The notes: generated by a model from the letters alone, not told the origin. A stretch of DNA of 64,000 nucleotides from Galactobacter sp052108535 (GCA_052108535.1 JBQDZM010000004.1:1-64000); one strand, 5' to 3'. Positions 25,538 through 34,214 are shown, counted from the stretch's first letter. Numbers and translations are program-made.

Positions 25538-28081
25538 TCAGCCGCGGGCAAGCGCCCCCGTGGACCGCGCGGCGGACGCCACGGCGGCCTCGCGGGCCTC
25601 CGACGCCTCATCGTTGGTCAACGTCCGGTCCGCGGCGCGAAAACGCAGGGTGAAGGCCAGAGACTTCTGCCCGTCCTCGATCCCGGTGCCACGGTAGTCA
25701 TCGAAGAGCTCCACATCCTCCAGCAGCTCACCCGCACCCTCACGCAGCGCGGAGAGCACCTGAGCGGCGGGAACGGCCTGGTCCACGACCAAAGCCACAT
25801 CCTGCAGCGTGGCCGGGTAGGTCGCGATGGCCGGGGCCACCACATGATCGGCCACGAAGCCGGCCACGGCCGCCACATCCAGTTCCATGGCGGCGGTCCG
25901 CTCCGGAAGATCCGCCTCGGCGAGGCGGTCCGGGTGCAGCTCGCCGGCGTAACCGACCACGGTTCCGTCCACGCTCAGGCGCGCGGCACGACCAGGATGG
26001 AAGGCCTGGTGAGAGCCCTGCTCCACCGTCAATTCCACCCCAAGAGCATCGCCAACGAGCCGGGCCAGATCCAGGGCATCCGCCCAGTCCCAGGCACGCT
26101 CAGGCTCGCCGAGGGCGCCGGTGGCGGCACGCCCGGTCAGCACGGCGCCGATGTGCCAGGGCTGATCAGGGATCCCCGCGTTGAGGTCCGCCAGCTCAGC
26201 CTCAGTGGGCTTGGCGCCGCCCCCGGGCAGCGTGGCCGAGCCGATCTGCTCCTTGGGCAGGAACACCGCTCCACCCTCGAACAGGGCGGTGTCACGGAAA
26301 CCACGGGAATGGTTACGACGCGCCAAATCCAGCAGACCGGGCAGCAGCGACGTCCGCAGCCAACCGAATTCGGCCGACACGGGGTTGGCCAGATGCACGC
26401 TCTTGACCGTCTCCCCCTCGGTGGCTGCACCGAAGAGGTCGTTCTGCGCCTGGGACACGAAGGGGTATGCAAGCACCTCCACGAGACCGGCACCGGCCAA
26501 GGCGTCGGCGATGCGGCGACGTCCGCGCTGCGCGTCGGTCAGGCCGCGGCCGGGAGGTGCAACGGGCAGACGCGAGGGGATGAACTCGTAACCGACCAGG
26601 CGGGCGATCTCCTCGATCAGCTCCTCCGCGCCGGTCAGGTCCGGACGCCAGCTGGGCGCGGTGACCTGGTCAGCGGATTCGCCCTCCGCGACCTGACAGC
26701 CCACACCCGTCAGGGCGCTCAACTCCTGCTCACGCGTGAAGTCGACCCCCACACGAGCCGTGGCCGCGCCATGGGCAAGAGCCACCACCGTGGGTTCCGG
26801 ACGGGTACCGACATCCGAGCCGGTGCCCTTATCGGTACCGCCTGCCAGCTCCACGAGCAGGTCGACCGCACGCTGGGCCGCGACGTCCGCGATCTCCCAG
26901 TCCACACCGCGCTCATTACGCTTGGATGCCTCAGACGGCAGCTTGTGGCGGCGTTTGGTGCGGCCCATCGAAACGGCGTCGAAGTGCGCCGACTCGATGA
27001 GCACCGTAGTGGTGGTCGCGGAGACCTCCGTGGACGCGCCACCCATGATGCCAGCCAGGCCCAGCGCGCCGGAACCGTCCGTGATCAGCAGGTCCTCGGT
27101 GGAGAGCTTGCGCTCCTTGCCGTCCAACGTGGTCAGGGTCTCCCCCGCATCGGCACGACGCACCACGATGTCACCCGTGAGCTTGTCACGGTCGTAGAAG
27201 TGCAACGGCTGGCCCATCTCCAACATGACGTAGTTGGAGACGTCCACGGCAACGGAGATGGGTCGCATCCCGGCCAGACGCAGGCGCTCGGCCATCCAAG
27301 ACGGGGTCTTCGCGGAGGCGTCGATGCCCTCCACCACGCGCGTCACGAAGCGGTCGCAGCCTGCGGTGCCACGCACGGGTGCCTGGTCCTCCAGGCGCAC
27401 GTCCAACTCCGGGGTCGTGGGCGCGGCGACCGTGACACGGGAGGCCGGGTCGGAGAACTCGGTCCCGGTGGCCAACGCGTACTCGCGGGCCACACCACGA
27501 ATGGAGAAGCAGTACCCGCGGTCCGGGGTCACGTTGATCTCCGCGGCCTCGTCGGTGACGCCAAGCAACGGCAACGCGTCCTGCCCCACCTCGGGGTCCA
27601 GGCCAAGGTCACGGAAGACCAGGATGCCGTCGTGATCGTCGCCGATCCCCAGTTCACGCACCGAGGCGAGCATGCCCGCGGAGGTGTGGCCGTAGGTCTT
27701 GCGCGGAGTGATGCGGAAGTCGCCCGGCAGCACCGCGCCGGGCAAGGTCACCACGACCTTGTCCCCGACCTCAAAGTTGTGGGCACCGCAGATGATGCCC
27801 TGCACACCGCTCGGCTCGATACCGTCACCGGTCAACGCCTGCGGCTGCCCCTCAGGGACCACGCGGACGGTGCACCAGTTAATGATCTTGCCGTTCTTCT
27901 GCGGCTCCTCCTCACGGGTAAGCACCTGCCCCACCACGATGGGGCCGGTGAGCTCGTCGAGGGGACGGTGGACGTCCTCCTCCTCGAGACCCACCCGAAC
28001 CAGGTCGGCCATAACGTCCTCGGCGCGCGCCTCAGCGGGCACCTGAGCGTTCTCACGCAGCCAGGAAAGTGGAATACGCAT
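25538..28081 (-). CDS. pheT: Phenylalanyl-tRNA synthetase beta subunit
   Basis: Large subunit of the heterotetrameric PheRS, 847 residues. Visible domains are an N-terminal EMAP/tRNA-binding OB fold (about 40-150, AHNFEVGDKVVV), B3/B4 editing region, B5 and a C-terminal anticodon-binding FDX domain (TYPATLQDVALVVD...). It begins 3 bp after the pheS stop, so the pair is one operon. Confidence 0.97.
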   Translation of the reverse strand: MRIPLSWLRENAQVPAEARAEDVMADLVRVGLEEEDVHRPLDELTGPIVVGQVLTREEEPQKNGKIINWCTVRVVPEGQPQALTGDGIEPSGVQGIICGAHNFEVGDKVVVTLPGAVLPGDFRITPRKTYGHTSAGMLASVRELGIGDDHDGILVFRDLGLDPEVGQDALPLLGVTDEAAEINVTPDRGYCFSIRGVAREYALATGTEFSDPASRVTVAAPTTPELDVRLEDQAPVRGTAGCDRFVTRVVEGIDASAKTPSWMAERLRLAGMRPISVAVDVSNYVMLEMGQPLHFYDRDKLTGDIVVRRADAGETLTTLDGKERKLSTEDLLITDGSGALGLAGIMGGASTEVSATTTTVLIESAHFDAVSMGRTKRRHKLPSEASKRNERGVDWEIADVAAQRAVDLLVELAGGTDKGTGSDVGTRPEPTVVALAHGAATARVGVDFTREQELSALTGVGCQVAEGESADQVTAPSWRPDLTGAEELIEEIARLVGYEFIPSRLPVAPPGRGLTDAQRGRRRIADALAGAGLVEVLAYPFVSQAQNDLFGAATEGETVKSVHLANPVSAEFGWLRTSLLPGLLDLARRNHSRGFRDTALFEGGAVFLPKEQIGSATLPGGGAKPTEAELADLNAGIPDQPWHIGAVLTGRAATGALGEPERAWDWADALDLARLVGDALGVELTVEQGSHQAFHPGRAARLSVDGTVVGYAGELHPDRLAEADLPERTAAMELDVAAVAGFVADHVVAPAIATYPATLQDVALVVDQAVPAAQVLSALREGAGELLEDVELFDDYRGTGIEDGQKSLAFTLRFRAADRTLTNDEASEAREAAVASAARSTGALARG

Positions 28082-28084
28082 TGA

Positions 28085-29146
28085 TCAGATCTCCATCCCG
28101 AAGTGGCGGCTGAAACGGACGTCGCCCTCGATCATGTCGTGCATGTCGGGGACGTCGTTGCGGAACATGAGCGTGCGTTCCACGCCCATGCCGAAGGCGA
28201 ACCCGGAATAGACCTCCGGGTCGATGCCGCCGGAACGGAGCACATTGGGGTGCACCATGCCGCAGCCGCCCCATTCCACCCACCGCGGGCCGCCCTTGGC
28301 ACCGGGGTGCCAGACGTCCAGCTCCGCGCTGGGCTCGGTGAACGGGAAGTAGGAGGGGCGCAGGCGGATGCGGGCCTCGGGGCCGAACATCAGCTTCGCG
28401 AAATGCTCCAACGTGCCCTTCAGGTCAGCCATGGACAAGCCCTTGTCCACGGCCAGGCCCTCGAACTGATGGAACACGGGGGTATGCGTGGCATCCAACT
28501 CGTCGGTGCGGTAGGTCCGTCCGGGGCAGAGCACGTACATCGGCAGGTCACGCTCCAGCATGGAGCGGATCTGCACCGGGGAGGTGTGCGTCCGCATCAC
28601 CAGGTGGGCCTCGGGCGGGTCCACGAAGAAGGTGTCCTGCATCTCGCGGGCCGGGTGGTCCTGGTCAAAGTTCAGGGCGTCGAAGTTGTACCACTCCGAC
28701 TCGACCTCCGGGCCCTCCGCGATTTCCCAGCCCATGCCGACGAACACGTCGGAGACGCGCTCGTTCAGGCGGCTGAGCGGGTGACGGGCACCCAAGGTGG
28801 TGCGGCGAGGGGCTGCGGTGACATCCACGGTCTCCTCCACCAGGCGTCGGGCAGCGTGCTCCGCCTCCAACACCTCGGTGCGCGCCGCGAGGGCCTTGCT
28901 GACCCGCTTCTTGGCACCGCCCAGCGTCTTACCAGCCAGGGCCTTTTCCTTGTTCTCCAAGGAGCCGATGGCACGGTTGGCCAGGGTCAACGGGGCTTTC
29001 TCACCGAGGTGAGCCAGGCGCGCAGACTTCAGTTCGTCCAGGTCCGAGGCAGCGGCAAAGGCCGCGAGCGCGGCCTCAACTACCGAGTCAACGGCCTCCT
29101 GGTCTGTGGGATGGGGGACGCCAACGGCGTCAGGGGTTGCTGACAT
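28085..29146 (-). CDS. pheS: Phenylalanyl-tRNA synthetase alpha subunit
   Basis: Catalytic subunit of PheRS, 353 residues, with class II motifs: motif 2 region TYRTDELDATHTPVFHQFEG and motif 3 GFAFGMGVERTLMFR. An N-terminal coiled-coil arm spans about 20-100. The ribosome-binding site before ATG at 29146 is weak. No T-box or other attenuator was recognised in its upstream region, which carries two copies of a dispersed repeat. Confidence 0.97.
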   Translation of the reverse strand: MSATPDAVGVPHPTDQEAVDSVVEAALAAFAAASDLDELKSARLAHLGEKAPLTLANRAIGSLENKEKALAGKTLGGAKKRVSKALAARTEVLEAEHAARRLVEETVDVTAAPRRTTLGARHPLSRLNERVSDVFVGMGWEIAEGPEVESEWYNFDALNFDQDHPAREMQDTFFVDPPEAHLVMRTHTSPVQIRSMLERDLPMYVLCPGRTYRTDELDATHTPVFHQFEGLAVDKGLSMADLKGTLEHFAKLMFGPEARIRLRPSYFPFTEPSAELDVWHPGAKGGPRWVEWGGCGMVHPNVLRSGGIDPEVYSGFAFGMGVERTLMFRNDVPDMHDMIEGDVRFSRHFGMEI

Positions 29147-29273
29147 GAGCTTGCGGGCACACCTTCATGCATCTTCGGTTCAATGAGGGAATCGGACCCA
29201 TTCTAGTTCAGTCTGTTCGTCAACACCCGCGTCCCCACCGACCATGACTCACCGACTGCCCCCACCCCTCCCT

Positions 29274-29339
29274 CCGTTAGACATTCGAGCGGTGTTCTGG
29301 ACAGGTTCGTGACCAACGGAGCGCTCAAATGTCTAACGG
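29274..29339 (+). repeat. Dispersed repeat, copy 29a
   Basis: This 66-bp unit begins CCGTTAGACATTCGAGCG and contains TGGACAGGTTCGTG. It ends in an inverted copy of its own left end with one mismatch (CGCTCAAATGTCTAACGG). It belongs to the family also present at 46911 and 59995-60184. Confidence 0.92.
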
Positions 29340-29352
29340 CGGTAGTCCCCGT

Positions 29353-29418
29353 CCGTTAGACATTCGAGCGGTGTTCTGGACAGGTTCGTGACCAACGGAG
29401 CGCTCAAATGTCTAACGG
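29353..29418 (+). repeat. Dispersed repeat, copy 29b
   Basis: Identical to the copy at 29274 over all 66 bp and in the same orientation, with a 13-bp spacer. Both lie in the pheS upstream region, 128-273 bp before the pheS start. Confidence 0.92.
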
Positions 29419-29456
29419 CGGAAGTCATGTTCGCCGCCTTACGGCGCCCAATGGCC

Positions 29457-29512
29457 GACGGCAGTGGTCGCCTCACGCGGTAACGAAACCTCGTGAGTCG
29501 ACCACCGCCGTC
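29457..29512 (-). terminator. Terminator after the LppM-like lipoprotein
   Basis: An outer 14-bp stem with one mismatch (29457-29470 with 29499-29512) encloses an inner stem CTCACG/CGTGAG. It lies 22 bp downstream of the lipoprotein stop codon. The arms again contain the GACGGC / GCCGTC core common to terminators in this window. Confidence 0.75.
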
Positions 29513-29533
29513 AGGTAGGTGGTTCAGCGGCTA

Positions 29534-30262
29534 TCAGGCCGCGGTTGGCGTATCGCCCGGCTCGGGTTTGCCGCCGGGCAGCAGCGCGAGCACCACGAGC
29601 AGCACCGTGACGGCGACACCGGCCAGCCAGATCAGCAGGGAGGCCCACCAAGCCAAGCCCGGACCCTCGGAAATCGCAGTCAGGGTCTGCCCGTCCTTCA
29701 GCTCCTTGAGGTCCCACGACACCGAATGCCCGTGGACCGAACCGCCGACCGACGCGGACTCGACGGCCTGCGGGAAGTGGACGGTGAAAGTCGCATCCTC
29801 CAGCTCCTTGAACATCTCCGCCGCGGGCGTGAAGTTGAAGCTGTAGCGTCCCTCGTCGTAGCCCACTGCCACCGGCATCTGCGTGCTGCTGCCGGTCTCC
29901 GCCAGCTTAGACAGATCGATGTCATGCAGCGTCTGCTTGGCTTCCATGAGCTTGCCCTTGTTGGTCTCGTCATAGGTGACCTTCGAGGCCGCACCCAAGG
30001 ACGGACGGAACTGGTTCATATTGGAATCCAGGAAGAAACCGGCCGTGTATCCCTCCGGAACCTCGACCTCGCCGCCACCCTGCTGAGACTGCAACTGCTT
30101 CTCCACGAAATCGTGGACCGCGGACTTGGGGGCCTCGACGGAAACCGACAGGTCCGCCGTCTTCTCATCCTTGACCTTCAGGTCTACGTCCACCGACCCG
30201 CAGGCCGTCAGCGCCATACCGCCGGCCAAGAGTAGGGGCAGGGCCTTGAGGATCCGCTTCAT
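29534..30262 (-). CDS. LppM-like lipoprotein
   Basis: The 242-residue product has a signal peptide with lipobox LTAC (Cys near residue 21) and a central beta-rich domain starting GSVDVDLKVKDEKTADLSV. A C-terminal transmembrane segment (about 205-230) comes before a short Pro-rich tail. This layout matches actinobacterial LppM-type envelope lipoproteins; the mycobacterial member affects phagosome trafficking, but the role here is unknown. ATG at 30262 has AAAGG at proper spacing, better than the GTG two codons earlier. Confidence 0.78.
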   Translation of the reverse strand: MKRILKALPLLLAGGMALTACGSVDVDLKVKDEKTADLSVSVEAPKSAVHDFVEKQLQSQQGGGEVEVPEGYTAGFFLDSNMNQFRPSLGAASKVTYDETNKGKLMEAKQTLHDIDLSKLAETGSSTQMPVAVGYDEGRYSFNFTPAAEMFKELEDATFTVHFPQAVESASVGGSVHGHSVSWDLKELKDGQTLTAISEGPGLAWWASLLIWLAGVAVTVLLVVLALLPGGKPEPGDTPTAA

Positions 30263-30583
30263 GTTCACCTTTCGCGAGCAGGGCTCTGGAGCATGTCTTT
30301 TCGTATCTGTTTTCGTGTCTACTCAGGCGCGATCGAGCGCCGAGACACGCACTGTTGCCCACTGTAGAGCGATAACCTGTGCAGCCGCTATTCGTGTCGG
30401 ATTCAGCTCTTAAGCGGACATCCCGCCGACGACGCTGGTCCGCTGAGTCTCCACGGCTCCACTGAGTTTCCATGAGTCCAACGAGTCTCCGACGGCTCCG
30501 CTGCCCTCGCCCAGAGACACCCGACTGGAAGCCAGTCTAGTTGTTGTGTTCTAATACTTTTGTGAGATGGGAAGCTCACCGTC

Positions 30584-30616
30584 GGTGGGGCGAACGGACG
30601 ACCCGGTCGCCCCACC
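30584..30616. other. 10-bp stem-loop in the spacer
   Basis: GGTGGGGCGA (30584-30593) pairs perfectly with TCGCCCCACC (30607-30616) across a 13-base loop. No T tract is attached. It may be a second terminator for minus-strand transcripts or part of an untranslated leader. Confidence 0.5.
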
Positions 30617-30694
30617 ACCCAATCTGGCCCACCACTCCTCGCCGGACGTTCCAGGCGTTTCGTCACCTCTGCGCCTGAGTCGCTCGGTGAGGTC

Positions 30695-30746
30695 GGTGCT
30701 CCCCGCGAACAGCTGAGCTGGCACTTAAGCGTTCATGGGGAGCACC
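30695..30746 (-). terminator. Two-part stem-loop after the NUDIX gene
   Basis: GGTGCTCCCC (30695-30704) pairs with GGGGAGCACC (30737-30746). After a 2x2 internal loop, GAAC (30707-30710) pairs with GTTC (30731-30734), and the apical loop contains CAGCTGAGCTG. It starts 43 bp after the NUDIX stop, so termination is likely, though no T tract follows. Confidence 0.5.
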
Positions 30747-30789
30747 CCAATCGGGTGGGCCACTACCGTCGGTGCAGCCGGTCCACTCC

Positions 30790-31215
30790 TCAGGCGGTGA
30801 GGTCTCGCACCACTGCATCCACGATCTGAAGATCCGCAGGAATCCAGTCGACGACGTCGCGGAGTGAGGCGTCCAAGGGCAGCTCCCGGAGCTCGGAATG
30901 ATCCTCCAGCGGTCGCGGACTCCCCGAGACCACCTCAACGGCCCAGACCCTCATCGAAGCGGTCCCCTTCAACGGCCAGCCACGCTCAGCCGAGGGGCCC
31001 ACGATCTCCGCTCCAACGATCACTTCGACGCCTAGTTCCTCGCGAAGTTCACGCTGCAGCGCCAGGACTGGGTCCTCCCCCGGCTCCACCTTCCCGCCAG
31101 GGAATTCCCACAACCCGGCCAGCGCAGCAGGCGCGGACCGGCACCCGGCGAGCAACGTCGTGGGGCATCGCAACGAATCAACGATCGCCGCCCCGACCAC
31201 CTGGATCCAGCTCAT
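30790..31215 (-). CDS. NUDIX hydrolase, MutT-like
   Basis: A 141-residue NUDIX protein with the full box GKVEPGEDPVLALQRELREELG split over about residues 40-62, matching GX5EX7REUXEEXGU. The length and WEFPGGKVE context resemble 8-oxo-dGTP and related nucleotide pyrophosphohydrolases that clean the nucleotide pool. ATG at 31215 shares a base with the methyltransferase stop (TGATG) and has GGGGGAG upstream. Confidence 0.88.
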   Translation of the reverse strand: MSWIQVVGAAIVDSLRCPTTLLAGCRSAPAALAGLWEFPGGKVEPGEDPVLALQRELREELGVEVIVGAEIVGPSAERGWPLKGTASMRVWAVEVVSGSPRPLEDHSELRELPLDASLRDVVDWIPADLQIVDAVVRDLTA

Positions 31216-32192
31216 CAGCTCCCCCGCTGCGCGCGGGCGGACGCGTAGAGGCACAGCGTCGCCGCGGTGCCTACGTTCAAAGACTCAGCACGTCCGTACA
31301 GGGGAATCGCGACCCGATCCAGGCAGACCGCCAGCTCTTCCTCAGACAATCCCTGGCCTTCGTTGCCGAAGAACCAGGCCGTGGGAGACGTCAGGGAGAA
31401 ACGCTTGGCAGCACCCTTGACCGTGGAACCCACCCGACGAGCCGCAGCATCGTCCTGCAACACATCGAGATCGGTCTCCCCGTAACCATCGGCAGCCAAA
31501 GCAGCGATCCCCGAGCGTTTCAGAAGGGCGGAAACGTCCTCCAGGGAGGCCCCCGTCACCACGGGCAGGTGGAACAGCGACCCTACCGTGGAGCGCACCA
31601 CCTTGGGAGAGAAAACATCCACCGTGCCAGACAACGCGATCACACCGCTGGCACCCGCAGCATCTGCAGCCCGAAGGATGGTCCCGGCATTACCGGGGTC
31701 CTGAACCCGAGCCAACACGGCGATCAGCCCGGACCCCTCCCGCGCCACCTTGTCTAACGGTACCGACACCGCAGCCTGAGAACAGCGCGCCACCACACCC
31801 TGAGGGTGCACGGTGTCGGCCAGCACGGCCAGGACCTCATCGGTGACCAGATGTGTCCGCACGCCCTCCATCACCAGTCCAGGTTCCCGCTCGGCACGAT
31901 CGGCCGTGATGAAGACATCCTCCACCAGCCGGGTGGGAGTCGCGCCACCAGGCTGCTGGCCACCCTTGCCCTTGTTCCCGTTGCCCTTGCCGCCCTTGGC
32001 CGAGCGGGCTGCGTCGAAGCGCTCCTGCTGAACGGCCAGTGCCTCGCGAACCGCCTGCGGCCCCTCCACAAGGAAGGATCCGGTCTTCTTCCTGCCGGCG
32101 GCAGTGGAAAGCCGTGCCGTAGTGCGCACACGTTCGGCCTGCGGGTTGTTCAAGGGTTCGGAGGCCAGGAGGGCTCCCAATGGATTGGACAC
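31215..32192 (-). CDS. SpoU/TrmH-family RNA 2'-O-methyltransferase
   Basis: SPOUT-class methyltransferase of about 325 residues acting on rRNA or tRNA riboses. The conserved motifs are present: VQDPGNAGTILRAADAAG, FFGNEGQGLSEEE and IPLYGRAESLNVGTAA. The N-terminal substrate-binding domain carries a Gly/Lys-rich insert (AKGGKGNGNKGKGGQQPGG). The frame opens further upstream through a terminator hairpin, so GTG at 32192 with AGGTG upstream is preferred. It lies between rplT and pheS, a common place for this gene. Confidence 0.88.
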   Translation of the reverse strand: MSNPLGALLASEPLNNPQAERVRTTARLSTAAGRKKTGSFLVEGPQAVREALAVQQERFDAARSAKGGKGNGNKGKGGQQPGGATPTRLVEDVFITADRAEREPGLVMEGVRTHLVTDEVLAVLADTVHPQGVVARCSQAAVSVPLDKVAREGSGLIAVLARVQDPGNAGTILRAADAAGASGVIALSGTVDVFSPKVVRSTVGSLFHLPVVTGASLEDVSALLKRSGIAALAADGYGETDLDVLQDDAAARRVGSTVKGAAKRFSLTSPTAWFFGNEGQGLSEEELAVCLDRVAIPLYGRAESLNVGTAATLCLYASARAQRGS

Positions 32193-32256
32193 GAGGTTCA
32201 CCTGTTCTGGGTGGGTCACCCGGAGAGAAGCGTGCGAAAAGGAGGGGGTACGTGAA

Positions 32257-32296
32257 AAGGGGCGGCACCCACTCACCAGAGTAGGTGCCGCCCCTT
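32257..32296 (-). terminator. Terminator of the infC-rpmI-rplT operon
   Basis: An 18-bp stem with a single mismatch and an ACCA loop (32257-32274 with 32279-32296) starts 31 bp after the rplT stop. On the minus strand the stem is followed by TTTTCACG. It separates the ribosomal operon from the methyltransferase gene. Confidence 0.88.
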
Positions 32297-32326
32297 AAGA
32301 TCACCGCTTCGTCAGCGGTGAGGAGT

Positions 32327-32710
32327 TCACTTGGCGGCAGGCGCGTTCACGTCGGCCGGCAGAGCCTTCTTGGCCACCGAGACGAGGGTGGCGAAAGCGG
32401 CGGCGTCGGACACGGCCAGCTCGGCCAGCATGCGACGGTCAACCTCAACGCCGGCCAGCTTCAGACCCTGGATCAGGCGGTTGTAGGTCATGCCGTTGGC
32501 GCGGGAAGCAGCGTTGATGCGCTGGATCCACAGGCGACGGAAGTCACCCTTACGCTTGCGACGATCGCGGTAGTTGTACACGAAGGAGTGGATGACCTGT
32601 TCCTTCGCCTTGCGGTACAGGCGCGAACGCTGACCGCGGTAACCGGATGCCCGGTTGAGGATAACTCGACGCTTCTTGTGGGCGTTGACTGCCCGCTTCA
32701 CACGTGCCAC
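32327..32710 (-). CDS. rplT: 50S ribosomal protein L20
   Basis: A 127-residue L20 with the family signature KKRRVILNRASGYRG, strongly basic N-terminal helix and conserved globular C-terminus (LIQGLKLAGVEVDRRMLAELAV). In many bacteria L20 represses its own operon. It follows rpmI, with infC upstream. The start codon is GTG. Confidence 0.98.
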   Translation of the reverse strand: MARVKRAVNAHKKRRVILNRASGYRGQRSRLYRKAKEQVIHSFVYNYRDRRKRKGDFRRLWIQRINAASRANGMTYNRLIQGLKLAGVEVDRRMLAELAVSDAAAFATLVSVAKKALPADVNAPAAK

Positions 32711-32793
32711 GTGTGTACTCCTTAAGGTTGGGGGCCGCTGCGCGTGCCACTAATGGTGGCGGCGCGGCCTAGAAATGAATCGAGGTTGAGTGC

Positions 32794-32988
32794 TCAGATA
32801 CCGAGCATGCGGCGGATGGTCCGCTGATCTGCCTTGGCCACGATCCGGTCGCCCTTCAGGCGGCGGGTCAGGCGGGAGGACTTGTGCTCCAGGTAGTGGC
32901 GGCGGTTGGCCTGCTGGCGCTTGAGCTTGCCGCTACCGGTGACCTTGAAACGCTTCTTGGCCCCGGAATGGGTCTTGAACTTCGGCAT
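32794..32988 (-). CDS. rpmI: 50S ribosomal protein L35
   Basis: Short basic ribosomal protein of 64 residues beginning MPKFKTHSGAKKRFKVTGSG, the classic L35 N-terminus, and ending in KADQRTIRRMLGI. It lies between infC and rplT in the standard order. Confidence 0.98.
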   Translation of the reverse strand: MPKFKTHSGAKKRFKVTGSGKLKRQQANRRHYLEHKSSRLTRRLKGDRIVAKADQRTIRRMLGI

Positions 32989-33095
32989 GGTGAGCCTTCT
33001 CCTTGGTACTTTCCCAGGCAGACGCTTTGAACGGCGCGCCTAGGTGCTTCTCCCGATCCGTTGCCGGATCGATCGGTTCGGTGCAGGTGACCCTG

Positions 33096-34127
33096 TTACT
33101 TCCCGCTGCGCGGGCCGGGCATGGGAGCCGGCTTCGGCGCGGGACGGGGGGTCGGCTTGGGTGCCGAGGCACCCGGCTTGGGGGTTGCTGGCTTGGGTGC
33201 AGCAGGCTTTGCAGTGCCCGACGCGGCCGGCTTCGCAGCAGCAGCCTTGCTCGCTGCAGGCTTCGCGGCAGCCGGCTTGGCTGCTGCGGGCTTGCTGGTG
33301 GCAGGCTTGGCCGCCGCCTTAGGTGCTTCCACCTTCGGTGCCGCTGCCTTGGGTGCCTCAGCCTTAGCTGCGGCTGCCTTGGGCGCTTCCACCTTCGGTG
33401 CTGCTGCCTTGGGCGCTTCAGCCTTCGGTGCCGGTGCGGCTGCGGGTTCTGCCTTGGCCATGGCCTTGAGGGCCTCTGGCATGGCGTCTCCCACCGAGTT
33501 CGACACGTTCACCTGCGGGGCGGACGTATCCACTCGCTGCTGGCGCTCGCGTCGACGAGCGGCCTTGTCCGTACCGTTGGCCTTGGCCTCACGGCGAGCC
33601 TCGGCTTTGGCATCGGCCTTGGTGCGGAGGGGTCCCACAACCATGACCATGTTTCGGCCGTCCTGGCGCGGAGCTGATTCCACCGTGCCGACCTCGGCCA
33701 CGTCCTCTGCGAACTTCTGCAGAAGGCGGATACCGAACTCGGGACGCTGCTGCTCACGACCACGGAACTGGATCATGGCCTTGACCTTGTCACCCTGAGA
33801 GAGGAACTTCAGTGCGTTCTTCTTCTTGGTCTCGTAGTCGTGGCTGTCGATCTTCAGACGGAAACGGACCTCTTTGAGGACCGTGTTGGTCTGGTTCTTC
33901 CGGGATTCGCGGGCCTTGACCGCTGCCTCGTACTTGTACTTGCCGAAATCCATCAGCTTGCACACGGGGGGCTTGGCGTTCGGGGCCACCTCGACCAGAT
34001 CGAGATCGGATTCCTGGGCCAGGCGGAGGGCGTCCTCGATGCGGACGATCCCGACCTGTTCACCGTTGGGACCGACCATCCGCACCTCTGGGACGCGGAT
34101 ACGATCGTTGATACGTGGGTCGCTGAT
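33096..34127 (-). CDS. infC: Translation initiation factor IF-3 with long Ala/Lys/Pro tail
   Basis: IF-3 prevents premature subunit joining and proofreads start codons. Homology runs upstream of the first GTG to an in-frame ISDPRINDRIRVPEV, which begins at an ATC codon at 34127 with AAGGAG 6 bp before it. Rare ATT/ATC starts that allow IF-3 to control itself are typical of infC. The 343-residue product has the normal N- and C-domains (to about residue 200), then roughly 130 residues of repeats such as KAEAPKAAAPK and KPAAAKPAA. Such tails occur in some Actinobacteria; function is unproven. Confidence 0.95.
   Translation of the reverse strand: MSDPRINDRIRVPEVRMVGPNGEQVGIVRIEDALRLAQESDLDLVEVAPNAKPPVCKLMDFGKYKYEAAVKARESRKNQTNTVLKEVRFRLKIDSHDYETKKKNALKFLSQGDKVKAMIQFRGREQQRPEFGIRLLQKFAEDVAEVGTVESAPRQDGRNMVMVVGPLRTKADAKAEARREAKANGTDKAARRRERQQRVDTSAPQVNVSNSVGDAMPEALKAMAKAEPAAAPAPKAEAPKAAAPKVEAPKAAAAKAEAPKAAAPKVEAPKAAAKPATSKPAAAKPAAAKPAASKAAAAKPAASGTAKPAAPKPATPKPGASAPKPTPRPAPKPAPMPGPRSGK
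33329..33436. repeat. Imperfect tandem repeats encoding the IF-3 tail
   Basis: Repeated blocks of about 30-60 bp encode alternating KAEAPKAAAPK and KVEAPKAAA units within the infC 3' part. Such blocks can change number by slippage, so the tail length may vary between strains. Confidence 0.7.
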
Positions 34128-34191
34128 GTCGAACTCCTTCTTGAAACTCTTGATCTATCAAGTCTCACGACTTCGAGACCACAACGAGAAA

Positions 34192-34214
34192 GGCCCCCGC
34201 TGCATGCGGAGGCC
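34192..34214 (-). promoter_or_regulatory. Attenuator-like hairpin in the infC leader
   Basis: On the minus strand a 9-bp stem with one mismatch (GGCCTCCGC / GCGGGGGCC, five-base loop) is followed by TTTCTCGTTGT, resembling an intrinsic terminator inside the 5' leader, about 65 bp before the ATC start. A second small stem (GTCTC/GAGAC, 34162-34179) follows. IF-3/L35/L20 operons are known to be controlled by leader attenuation; the mechanism here is inferred. Confidence 0.5.

Larger units (their letters stand above)
30263..30789. other. Gene-free spacer with two hairpins
   Basis: No convincing gene lies in these 527 bp; small open frames here lack recognisable products and ribosome-binding sites. 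It should contain the lipoprotein promoter and the 3' end of the NUDIX transcript. Two strong hairpins are described separately. Confidence 0.6.

Noticed and set aside
25511..28084. 857-codon open frame on the plus strand
   Set aside because: It is the exact antisense of pheT; the encoded sequence is His/Gly/Arg-rich with no recognisable domain, a common artefact of GC-rich codon bias.
29147..29273. T-box or other tRNA-sensing leader before pheS
   Set aside because: No T-box sequence, specifier loop or terminator pair could be recognised.
30403..30666. Small gene in the spacer after the NUDIX gene
   Set aside because: Composition is Arg/Ser/Pro-rich without a plausible start site, and a strong hairpin lies inside the frame.
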